From assembly GCA_037367355.1 (NCBI GenBank), contig CM074701.1, positions 1,798,001 through 1,862,000 on the forward strand: a stretch of 64,000 nt of DNA, given 5' to 3'. The notes under the pieces were generated by a model that did not search any database, was not told the origin of the DNA, and worked only from the letters and a program-made list of their open reading frames with translations. The stretch comes from Neoscytalidium dimidiatum (lineage: Eukaryota; Ascomycota; Dothideomycetes; Botryosphaeriales; Botryosphaeriaceae). Position numbers and translations under genes: made by a program. This document shows positions 51,019 to 64,000 of this stretch, in pieces. Position 1 is the stretch's first letter. Each line of letters begins with the position of its first letter.

Positions 51019-51225
51019 TTAAGATTTCCTCTGGGAGGAGAGCCAGCCGCTATTCGACTGGGCGCTGCCCCTGCGATCCTGAGACACTCCACTGGCTTGA
51101 TAGCGGGAAGAGCTGTCCCTCGAGGAGGGCGTGCGAGCAGACTGGCCAGGCTGAGTGCAGTAGGGGCACTGCTGGCGCAAGTATTTGCCGTACCAGCAGC
51201 CTGGAGCGCACGTGGAGCCGGCCAT
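51019..51225 (-). CDS. Possible small Cys-rich protein
   Basis: A 68-codon frame opening MAGSTCAPGCWYGKYLRQQ followed by CPYC, with four Cys in the first 24 residues arranged as C-x3-C-x9-C-x2-C (a possible zinc or disulfide knot). A Ser/Arg/Gln-rich tail follows. No signal peptide. It ends just before the candidate start at 51004, so the two frames could be one transcript. Confidence 0.35.
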   Translation of the reverse strand: MAGSTCAPGCWYGKYLRQQCPYCTQPGQSARTPSSRDSSSRYQASGVSQDRRGSAQSNSGWLSSQRKS

Positions 51226-53396
51226 TATGATTGGTGAGGTGGTATTACGATTGAGGTATTGCGGTGGTAAGTGTCTGGAAGATGCGTTGGAGAAGGAGAC
51301 AGAGGGCCGGTATTATATGTATTTGAGGAAGGTTTGGACAGTCGAATGGGTGTGCTTTGAGGTGGTGGAGGCGAGCCTCGGAGCAGGCTTTATCAATATC
51401 GAGGAGGTGGGCAGGGAGATGGTGAGACGGCGGGCCGAGCAAGGATTAACTAGGAAGACGGCTGCGACACGGGCACAACGGAGGACGTTCGAGGGCCTAG
51501 CGGCAATATGCTCAGGTGCTTGTTATTTTGGCGAGCATGATTTTGGGCGGTCGCAGGGCGTGGCCAGTCCTTTTGACCGGCGGGCTGGATCAGCTGGCTC
51601 TCCGGCGTCGTCCGGGCGGTGATTTGGAGGTTCCGGACGGGCGCTCAGGCATCTGATCGCAGGCGACGATCAGACGGTGGCAGTGCTGGACGTTGCTGGC
51701 TCAAGTCGAAGCGTGTGGTGCGCGGTTTATGAGCAGTTACGAGGGCAGGCCAGTCGCCTTTCTGTTGGGCCGGTCTAAGGGCCGGAACGGGAGGGGCTGC
51801 CGGCATTGGGGGGGAAATAATGGCTCAAGACAAGTTACTCTGGTGTTGTGTACCAGCGCGTACCAGCGCCGGCGTGGAGTTGCCGAAAGCAGGCGCTGGC
51901 CACTGGCCACTCGCCACCCGCCCGCCCGCGCTGCAGCTGAGTCGTCAGCCTGCGTCCAGCGAAGAGGGATCCCGTTGTCAGCCATGAAGTACTTTGCTAC
52001 GCGGCGACACACGAATAGCCTCTCCGCTGCCTGCGGCGCATGCAGCGCGTCAGCCTGAAGGTTGCGTTGCAGCTGCAGGACGGGAATAGCCCTGCAGACA
52101 GCGCTTCTGGCCTTATCGCAGCGCGCCCCTCCCGGCGGCAAAAAAGAGACGTCGCGACTTCGGCTCCAGGTATTCGTGCGTCCGCGGCGCTTGTTGCCGG
52201 CTGAAGAGACTGGAAGGATGAAAAAGAAATCCAGCTACGGCGACGCGGCGCGCTGCCAATCGGCGATGCACGAGCGCGCCTCGCAACGCACTCCTCCTGC
52301 CTCTAGCCGCGGCGGTAAGGCTGTTTGAAAACAGGAACGTGTACGTGCGGGCAGGTATGTGCATACTATTGAGGGGGTGGTGATGGCGCGAATGAGGGGG
52401 CCATGATGGTCGGTGAGCACAGTGAGGCGTGCCAATCGCTCGGCGTCTCGCCCTCCATCATCGCCCTCCACGCTCGCGAGGAAGCGCAGGCGAGGGCGAT
52501 CTTCCGAGCAGGCGCTGGCTGTCAGCAGTCATGGCTTGTCGCAGAAGAAAAATCGCGCTGCGGGCCTGGGGATTGCGACGGCCGTGATGCATGGCACGCG
52601 GCATTGCACCGCGCCCAGCTCCAGCACCATGCGCACTGTGACTTCAGACTCTTGAGGCTCCATACTCCTAAATTGCGAGGGACGCCACCACGCATGGTCT
52701 AACGAGGGAGCCATGGGAACGGCGGGGCAGCAACCGCGCCCGCACCGTCGTCCCCAGCCTCCCCAGAAACCTTAATGGAGGGCGCAGACAACATTGACGC
52801 AATTGAAGCTCCGTGCCACAGCGTGGGGAGCGTGTGTTGCGCAGATGTGAGGTATTTCGCTGAGATCGTCGGGCCAAGCTTCTCCATATTCGGCTACAGC
52901 CGGTGCGTGGTTTTCGGCAGAGTAACGACCGCCTGCCAGAGCCATGAGGCAGTGGTGCTGTCTGCGCCCTGGCAAGCTTCAAGGCCATTTGCCAGCGCAC
53001 GCGGGCCTTGTTTCCACCCACGCTGCCCCTCTCGTCCACCACCGCGCCTCGTTTCGATCGGCAGCGTGATTTACCCGTCATGGCCACGGTAGCTCTCGTC
53101 ATGGTCTACTGCTCTATACAGACGCGACCGCCGTCGTCTGCCATGGGTTCCTGACCAATGTCCTCGGCCTCCGCGGCGTCTTCACCGCCGGATGCCTCTG
53201 GTGCTGTGGCGCCGCATGTATATATTCGCATCCTCTGAAGCGATTTCTGTTGATTCCTCAAGCGAGTTGATTCCAATCCGGAGTAACCAGAATCTTCTTG
53301 CTCTCTGCCACCGCGACTCTCTGCCACCGGGCTCTTGCCCGCTGCTCTTCGTCCAGGAAGTGCGCCCGCGCCTTCTCACCTGCGTTCTACCATTAA
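51226..53396. other. Gene-poor GC-rich region
   Basis: About 2.2 kb with overlapping GC-rich ORFs on both strands and no recognisable content. A short direct repeat (GTACCAGCGC, two copies) is near 51852-51871. Confidence 0.45.
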
Positions 53397-53738
53397 ATGC
53401 CTTCTCCCTCCACTACTCTGACGCCGGCTACGTCTTCTCCAACCGAGCAGGCCTGCGACATCTCTCTTCTGAACAACCAGACTTCAACGGGTGAGATCTG
53501 CCGTGGAGCGTTGACGTTGATCGGTGCTTATGTTGAATTAGCTCGACGCCCTTCTACTGAGAAAATCACCAATCAGTACCGCAACCGATACGCCCTCTAT
53601 CTCGCCGCTCAGTTCAACATCAGCGCAGCAGCAGCATTTGTTGAGATCGACGAACAGATCCGCTTCAACCAGTCGAGGAAGAACTCTCCAGTGTCCGAGG
53701 CAGACATCCGTGATGTTCGAGCTCATCCTAGCTTTTAG
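53397..53738 (+). CDS. Hypothetical small protein
   Basis: A 113-codon frame with a Ser/Thr/Pro-rich N-terminus, then ACDISLLNNQTSTGEICRGA, LTLIGAYVELARRPS and an Ala-rich helical segment (LAAQFNISAAAAFVEIDEQI). The composition is balanced and unlike the Arg/Ala/Pro-rich chance frames around it, and the ATG has an A-rich context (CATTAAATG). No domain or signal peptide is recognised. Introns at the 3' side are possible. Confidence 0.5.
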   Translation: MPSPSTTLTPATSSPTEQACDISLLNNQTSTGEICRGALTLIGAYVELARRPSTEKITNQYRNRYALYLAAQFNISAAAAFVEIDEQIRFNQSRKNSPVSEADIRDVRAHPSF

Positions 53739-54686
53739 CGTCTTCATTGTTGGTATGGTGGCAGCAGACCTGCACTTTGGCAGTGCTGAGGCCAGGAGAA
53801 GTATGCAATATGTGCAAGACGTCCATTGGGATCGCGGTCTCTAGTTCATCCTTCCGCAGAGGCGATTTTTCTGTTATGTTGCATTTCTTTAGCATGTGAG
53901 TTTGGAGCGGGCCTCGTCTTTCTTTTTGATAGCGTTGGCTTAGCGTTGATGATGGTACGAGTTTCCATTATTTAAACCCTCTCACCACCCATGCTCTTAA
54001 TGTGACTTGTGTGGACAAACCATGGAAGTAACGTGGAATATATTCCGGCAAAAACAAAAATAAGGGCAAAAAGTAAACATGGCCGGAGAGTCGCGATCGT
54101 TGGATGTCAAGATGACAATGAAATGGGCGCAGAGCGTAACGAACGCCGTCCAGAAAGGCTGGTAGAAATTAGTCGCAACTGCTGAAGAAGGTGCATTGTC
54201 TGCTGCTGAATGACACATGCATCCCTCGCACAGCCTGTGTTGGTGCATCGTAGCTAGGTGCAATGGGCCGGTTATCGCCGAGACTGCGTCGGGTGGCTTT
54301 CCATCACGGTGCTGATCGGGTCTTCCTCATCAGGATGACCATGAAACGGCTTGCGCTCGCCGGAGAACTTCGTTTCGCGCAGGCGTGAAGTCGAAGTCTG
54401 GTCCTGGCCTGCCATTCAAGGTCGGGGAAGATGGTGTTTTTGCTCGTCTAAGCGAGCCCGCACACGGCGCCGATGCGCCGAAAGTTGAAACCATCACGAA
54501 CTTCGCGACATCAAGACACCCGCCTCATCCTCACGCAAAGGTACGCTCGCTCCCCAGTGCTGGCCACCGATCGCTATCCATGGTTGCCAATTCGTGTCTC
54601 GCGCCCCGCAGCGCTGACTCCGCCCGTTGATGCAGGTCCTCTTATCTCCAACCTTCCCGACCTTCCCCTCCACACAAAGTGCAAAT
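53739..54686. other. Intergenic region with EGD1 promoter
   Basis: About 950 bp. The right half should be the EGD1 promoter and leader. No other gene is supportable. Confidence 0.55.
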
Positions 54687-55491
54687 ATGGATCAGGCCAA
54701 GCTCGCGCGGATGCAGGCCTCTGTGCGCATCGGTACGTGAATTCCTCGTCGCGTATAGACTCGGAATGCTCTCACTGTGCAAATATGAGATTCGGAGGCG
54801 TAGCTGACTCGATGACGTGAATAGGGTAAGCTATTCTTTTCTCAACAGCACGCACCCTTCCTCTGGAGCTCCGTTACGCCTCACACGATGCTGGACCGGA
54901 TGTTCGATGCAGAAATAAGTGCTAACAGGTTGCGACCATGGTAGAGGCAAGGGTACTCCGCGCAGGAAGGTCAAGAAGGTCCACAAGGGCACTGGCGGTG
55001 ACGACAAGAAGCTGCAGGGCGCCTTGAAGAAACTCAACGTCCAGCCCATCCAGGCAATTGAGGAGGTCAACATGTTCAAGAGCGATGGCAACGTCATCCA
55101 TTTCGCGGCACCTAAGGGTGAGTCTCAGAACAGGCACGCCCCGCTTCCGGCAGCTCTGCGATGGCTTTAACCCATGGCAACGGCTTACAGGCTGGGCGGA
55201 GCCCGCATGCATTCGGCATCTCTGATTCTGTGAGCAGTTCACGCTGCTGTCCCCGCCAACACCTTTGCTATCTACGGTAACGGTGAGGACAAGGAGCTCA
55301 CCGAGCTCGTGCCCGGTATCCTCAACCAGCTTGGCCCCGACTCGCTGGCTTCCCTCCGCAAGCTTGCCGAGAGCTACCAGAGCATGCAGAAGGAGAAGGG
55401 TGAGGGTGAGAAGAAGGACGACGAGGATGATGACGACATCCCTGACCTCGTTGCGGGCGAGAACTTCGAGGGCAAGGCCGAGGTCGAGTAA
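54687..55491 (+). CDS. EGD1: Nascent polypeptide-associated complex subunit beta (EGD1/NAC-beta)
   Basis: Best model join(54687-54732, 54825, 54945-55117, 55238-55491), 157 aa. NAC-beta binds ribosomes near the exit tunnel and shields nascent chains. Family landmarks are [31 protein letters not shown] (ribosome-binding basic motif), the NAC core ([58 protein letters not shown]) and an acidic tail. The conserved [11 protein letters not shown] is obtained only if two introns flank a one-base exon (G at 54825). Intron 1 is 54733-54824 (GTACGT, CTGAC, AATAG). Intron 2 is 54826-54944 (GTAAGC, GCTAAC branch, GGTAG). An in-frame alternative with one intron to 54928 would give [15 protein letters not shown], but its AG sits directly on the CTAAC branch motif. 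Confidence 0.95.
54825..54825 (+). other. EGD1: Candidate single-nucleotide exon of EGD1
   Basis: The base G lies between an AATAG acceptor (54820-54824) and a GTAAGC donor (54826-54831). Including it gives codons GGA GGC AAG, i.e. the conserved Gly-Gly-Lys. Omitting it shifts the frame when the well-formed acceptor at 54944 is used. Confidence 0.65.
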
Positions 55492-56122
55492 ATGCAAAAT
55501 TCTGTAGAATAGGCAGCGAAAGGATAGTGGGGGAGCAGAAGGTGGGCCACCTGCTTGCGATATTTCTCACCCGGACCTCTGAAAAATCAGGCTTCCACGG
55601 CGATGGAAGGGAAATAGCAATCTCATCCTCTTTCGATGACCTTGTATCTATAGCTGCGCTGCGACATCTTTAATATGGTGTAGCAATGCTGTGTAGCTCT
55701 GATCTATGATACACGATGTTTCCGAGCCTTACTATTTGTGCTAATGGCTGACGTGATGTTGGAGGAGATTCATTCCTAGAGGGGACGAGCTGGAATACGT
55801 GCATGGAGGATTCTATCATTGGTCTCATGGTCTATGGAGAATTTGATCTACAAAGTCACCGGAAATACTATAGTTTTGTAAAAAAAATCTGGGTAATCTT
55901 CCATCTGACAGGGACGACGAATGTATCTCGAGGTGTTAGGTGGGCTCGCGACTGCAATTGCTATTGAGTGGAGGCTGGGTAGATCTTATCTTATCACCAC
56001 AAGTCGCACCTACCCACACGCGCGCGGCAGGGACGCGTCTTCCTGGGCTCGCTCGCGGACACGCTTGTTCCACCTCCAACATCTTCCGACACTGAGCGGC
56101 CTTCGGCACCTCCACACCCAGC
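55492..56122. other. Spacer between EGD1 and SMC5
   Basis: About 630 bp of EGD1 3' UTR and SMC5 promoter. No gene is seen. Confidence 0.6.
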
Positions 56123-59744
<3,622 letters not shown>

Positions 59745-60677
59745 GTTGAACCTGAGGCTGCCGGCCACATGGCGTTAGGGCGGATACTGCTGGACTGTGT
59801 GAATAAACAAATATATTTGGCCACTTCATCCCTTTTCCTTTCGTTTTTTTTTTTAACGGCCTTCTCCTATGAGAAAGCTCGCAATACTACACACAGTCGC
59901 AAACTCGAAGTTTATCGGGACGCATGAATTCGTGGCGATCATGTGGCTTTCCGCAAATATTTGCCATCTAAAGCAATGTTGATTCGGCAAGTAAGATAGT
60001 TTAATGCATGCCTTTGTCTGGATAACTCCAACTTCTCTGTAGGAGTCATTCGCATGCATTTGGGACTGTGGAGGAGCTATCCAGAGCACGGCGGGGAGCA
60101 GCGGCTCAACAGGCACAGCACGGGAATGTGGCACTGTGGCTGGTGGCGCTAATGCAAGCTTCCCGAGCCGGCTATCACTCGTAAAGTTGACCCTTTCGCT
60201 GACACGAAACTCCACAATCTCCGCCCCGGGCTGTCTCCTCTTGCACCGCGCTCCTGTCCTCTTGTCGGTATTGCTCACGGCCAGCTGCGATCGCTGCGCA
60301 CGCAGACGGGGAATGCTGAGGGTCGCACCACCTCGCCTAACGCCGTGACGGGCTGCTGAGCCCAGCTGCAGATCCCCCGGTCACGCAGACTCGCTTTCAC
60401 CTGGCTACCGGAAGTCCCTCGTGCATCTTTGCGCTCGGCTCGTCATATTCACCAGACCTCGTGGCTGGATTGCGCACCTTGGGGCGCCAATCGCTCTCGA
60501 CTCTCGCTGTCCGCTACCGCTTGCGCTCTTCACGCTCGCCGACGCCCTGCGACACCACACGACCACGAAACACACCCACAACTGCGTACTTCACCGGATA
60601 GGCTCGTGCCCACACACGAGATACTACGCATAAACGAGCAATCGGACACCGCCAGGCGCTCGAGACTAGCCAACATC
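59745..60677. other. Spacer between SMC5 and SGF11
   Basis: About 930 bp. A T10 tract near 59845-59854 lies in the SMC5 3' flank. The right half is CT/CA-rich, as in a promoter and leader. No gene is seen. Confidence 0.6.
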
Positions 60678-61975
60678 ATGTCCGAAGACAGCAAGGCGCA
60701 AGGCGCCGGGCTCACTTTTGCCGACATCGTAAGCTCCGCACATTGACCTTCTCGCAAGCCGCATACTAACACAGTCGCTAGGCCGCGGGCATTGTAGAAG
60801 ACTGTCTATACAATATCATCCACGACATCGTCCTCCAGACGCACCGCGAGGAGAAACTGCTGCGCATGCAGTCCGCCGCCACCGTCGCCGAGCAAGCCGC
60901 GATAGCAGAACACCAGGAGAACGCGGAGAAAGTCGCGAAGGGATCGAATCCGCAGCCGCCGAGCGTCAAGATCGACACGCCGGCGGCGGTCTACGACAAC
61001 GGGCGGGTGACGCTGCGGGGGAACCCGCTGCGGACGACGCCGGAAGTGGTGTGTCAGTACTGCAAGCTGCCACGGCTGATGCACCCGATCGCAGGCGTCG
61101 GGGCGCAGGTGCCGGACTTGTCGAAGCAGTACTGCACGCGGCACCCGTTCGTGTCACGGCCGGGCCACGACATCTACAACAACCCGTTCCCGACCGACAT
61201 GGCCAAGACGAAGAAGGAACGCGAGCTGATCAAGCGCCAGGAGAAGGACAACACCCCGGGCAGCCAGGACGCGGATTCGCAAGAGAACAGCCTGTCGAAG
61301 CTCGCCGCCGGCGGCAAGCCTGCGTCGTATATCCCCTGGCATACCTGTCCGAACTGCAAGCGCAGCTTGCTGATCACGCGCTTCGCGCAGCATGCCGAGA
61401 AGTGTCTGGGCATCGCGGGCCGCCAGAGCAGCCGTAATGCCATGGCGAAGCTCAACTCACAGGGCGCGGGAAGCGCCGCGACGGGCAATACGCCGTTGGG
61501 GAGCAGGGTCGGTACGCCCGTCCCCGGCAGCCAGGGCAGTAAGATCAGTCCGATCAAGAAGGCCGATGCAGACGGTGACGGCGGCAACGATGACGACGAG
61601 GGCACACCGAAGAAGGTCAAGAAGAAGAGCAGCTATATCAAGAAGGCAGACCGCGAGGGCGGCGGCGGCGACGACAAGCGAGAGAAGGGCGGAACGAAGA
61701 TCTTGAAGCTGAAGACGTCGGCTAGCTCGCTTGGATCGTCATCGAAGCGTCCGCCGAAGGAGGATAGGAACAAGGGCAGTACGCCGAGCAGCAAAAGAGA
61801 GAGGGAGAAGGATGGCGATGGAGAGGAGGCAGCGCCGAGGAAGAAGATCAAGCTGTTTAAGAGCGAAAGCAATGCGAGTGAGATCGGTGAGAAGGAGAAG
61901 GACAGGAAGGAGGATAAAGAAGAGCAGAGCCAGCCGATTGCGGCAGTGGGAAGCCCGGAAAGTACGGCGAGCTGA
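60678..61975 (+). CDS. SGF11: SAGA deubiquitination-module subunit Sgf11
   Basis: Join(60678-60728, 60782-61975), 414 aa; the 53-nt intron (GTAAGC, ACTAAC branch, GCTAG) joins LTFADI to AAGIVEDC. The N-terminal helix (IVEDCLYNIIHDIVLQTHRE) is the segment that in yeast docks Sgf11 on Ubp8/Sus1/Sgf73. The zinc finger C206-x2-C209-x11-H221-x3-C225 (WHTCPNCKRSLLITRFAQHA) is the nucleosome-contacting finger. A second Cys/His cluster (VVCQYCKLPRLMH, YCTRHPF) lies between them, as in filamentous-fungal members. The long Lys/Glu/Ser-rich tail (230-414) is probably disordered; yeast Sgf11 is only about 100 aa. The module removes ubiquitin from histone H2B. Confidence 0.93.
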
Positions 61976-63825
61976 GGGGTGGGCTGTGCTCTTGTCTGTG
62001 GAAGGTGAGCTGTGACGAGGTGCCGCGCCGGTAGGTTCTCTTTCCACGAGATCTGTGCAGAGTTCGATACTCATTCTTCTTGTCCTTTTTTTTTTTTAAC
62101 TTCATCTTCGTCCTCTTAATCCTTTCAGCGGCATCATTGGCGTTCATCGGCGGAATGGTTTTGTTTATTTGGTCGGAGGGCGGGAGTATGATACCTGTGG
62201 CATGATATGTGCCCCTTTTCTCAACATTATTCATACTAGGGAGGGTGAATTAGGCACTGTCGGTAGGGCCATGGTTCTTTCGAGGGTGGGGGTTCGTTCA
62301 TCTGGATTTCTTCTTTCCACACTGGATGTTTGGTGATAAACCGCACAACTTCGCCAAAAAGATCGCGGGAATTCTATAGGGTTAGCCGACAGATAGACTT
62401 GTGATTTCATATGATCATCGCTGGTTCTGTTATTCTTGTTATTGTTCTAAGTTCGTTTTTCGTGAATATTGTGCCATGAAGGGCAAACGCATCATGCGTC
62501 AAGATACGCGGAAGGCCATAGGGTCGCGGGACATGGAATTTTCGATATCATTGCAGGCCAAGGAAAAGGGCTCTCATGATATACTAAGCAGGTGACTTCT
62601 TGCATCAAGCTCCGTTGTGTTCCAATGTTCTATATTAGTTAAGCAAATCGGTTTCGAAACAGTCTACAGCACCTTTGGCTCACTTTAATTCTGTTTCCGG
62701 CGCCCATATGTTGCTACAAGAATCTTTCCCCCGCACTCGAGTAACTTCTTGTCATCCGAAAGTCACGAAGGCTGGCGATTGCCTGGATACTCTGGAAGTT
62801 AAGGTCAAACCGACTGACAGCTCTCGCATATCTACCAACTCGTACTAGCTCATATTAGGCTGTGGACTACGGCACAAGTCCTGCACTCTCGTACATGATG
62901 ACCCGTTCCCTTTTCCGCCCTTACCCGCCGTCCCCTTGGCTGGGGCCCCCACCTCTGACCCTTAGGAAGATGAATCATACGACGACGCGGTGAAATGGTG
63001 CTATTCTACGACCAGGAATGGAAAAAAAAAAAAAAAAGGAAGTTCCGCCTAATATACCCGCAATCTACGCAAACCCCGCCATTCGTGAAGTTTCGTGTCG
63101 TTGCGGCTGACGCAAGGTGGCTCGAGCATCCTGTTCGTAAACGCCATATACACAGTTCATATCGTCCCGTATATTGACGCAGCATTCATGACTCGGCGCG
63201 CGCACCCCGGTGGTGATCGGCCCGCAAATATAGTGTGTCCATTCTCCGTTATGACTCGGGACGACGGGGATGGAGGATGCTGGCGATCTGCGTTCGATCC
63301 GCCTGATCAGCCGCTGGCAAGGAGGATCCGTTCGAGAAGGATCTTCTCGGGGCGAGGTGGTTTGGGCCTACGCGGACGCAGGCGTACTTTGTAGACTACG
63401 GGACGACTTCGCCCATTGATTGTACAGGGACATAGATGGTCCTGGCGTTGTCTTCTGTTCATCATGTTGACCGCTTGGTGTTTTGATGCGGATTCCCAGT
63501 TGGTAGCTGGTATGATAGCTCTCGCTAGAAACCCAGCCCAATCAATTTACAATCACATTATCCAAGATTCAAGAAATCATGTGGAGGAAGAAGCATCTTG
63601 AAAATATTGAACAGGGCAGCAGAGTGCCGGAACAGTCAACTATGTACACAGAAAACACCCACCAAACGAGGAGGGATCCCAGTGCACTCAACCCTACACG
63701 AGCGCTCCTTCCCTCCCAACAACCTTACTTTTTTCTGCACTTTTTTCTTTTTTCTACCTCTTCATTATCCTCCTTTCCTCAAACCCTCAAAATCACTCCG
63801 TCTATCCCCATACTCCTCAAAAAAC
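61976..63825. other. Intergenic region
   Basis: About 1.85 kb with only short ORFs. T or A tracts lie near 62086-62097 and 63021-63036. A CT-rich stretch at 63710-63790 adjoins the 3' end of the partial gene on the minus strand. No supportable gene. Confidence 0.5.
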
Positions 63826-64000
63826 TCAAACGTAGACGTACTCAACCGCGCACGGTCCCTCGGGCTCAGCACCGTCGGCCGACTCGCCATCAACTGACGA
63901 GGTCGACTCGGTCTCGGTGTTGGCACCGCTGACGCCAGAGGGGGCCGCGGGCCAGTTGGAGGGCCAGGCGGTGGGCCAGGCGCCGGGGGTGAAGGACGGC
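63826..64000 (-). CDS. 3' end of an unassigned gene (partial at right edge)
   Basis: On the minus strand a frame open from the window edge ends at TGA 63826-63828. It encodes about 57 residues beginning PSFTPGAWPTAWPSNWPAAP, followed by a Ser/Thr/Glu/Gly-rich stretch and the ending EGPCAVEYVYV. The biased composition (Trp-Pro repeats, Ser/Thr-rich) suggests a secreted or wall protein linker, but this is inference. The upstream part lies outside the window. Confidence 0.5.
   Translation of the reverse strand, partial: PSFTPGAWPTAWPSNWPAAPSGVSGANTETESTSSVDGESADGAEPEGPCAVEYVYV

Noticed and set aside
54929..54946. EGD1 second exon starting at 54929 (AACAG acceptor)
   Set aside because: It stays in frame but inserts CDHGRG before KGTPRRK, and its AG directly abuts the CTAAC branch motif. 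The model with a one-base exon reproduces the conserved [11 protein letters not shown].

Overview
This window is nuclear DNA of a filamentous ascomycete (Pezizomycotina, perhaps Dothideomycetes; the class is inference). The reasons are numerous short introns (mostly 43-150 nt) with fungal GTRNGT donors, CTRAY-like branch sites and YAG acceptors, and fungus-specific genes: the GATA regulator AreA, the bifunctional mitochondrial arginine enzyme Arg5,6, the DASH subunit Hsk3, a GH76 wall mannosidase, fungal Sgf11 and a serine-rich extracellular cupredoxin. There are no operons. Gene models were built by hand from splice signals and reading-frame continuity, and each multi-exon model sums to a whole number of codons. 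I saw no tRNA, rRNA, CRISPR array or intact transposon.

Layout. 0-16 kb: the 3' end of an unassigned gene, a GMC oxidoreductase (-), a large conserved fungal protein (+), a secreted SGNH esterase (-), a BLOC-1 CNL1-like subunit (+) and a cupredoxin (-), with GC-rich or homopolymer-rich spacers. 16-30 kb: sparse; the only confident gene is areA (-), flanked by about 4.7 kb (downstream) and 7 kb (upstream) with no supportable gene. 30-46 kb: HSK3 (-) diverging from a small membrane protein (+), ARG5,6 (-), SNC1 synaptobrevin (-), GH76/DCW1-like (+), an acidic-tract hypothetical (+), SHB17-like sugar bisphosphatase (-) and a small conserved protein (-). 46-54 kb: AT-richer, poorly coding DNA with a probable decayed gene (-) and several doubtful small ORFs. 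54-62 kb: a compact same-strand run of housekeeping genes: NAC beta (EGD1), SMC5 and SGF11. A partial gene (-) runs off the right edge.

The genes form no single pathway. They cover nitrogen control (areA), arginine synthesis (ARG5,6), secretion and wall building (SNC1, GH76, secreted esterase, cupredoxin), chromosome biology (HSK3, SMC5), SAGA deubiquitination (SGF11) and co-translational folding (EGD1). The most striking signal is in gene structure: the conserved NAC-beta N-terminus can be recovered only by including a single-nucleotide exon, and the SGNH esterase needs a 7-nt microexon.
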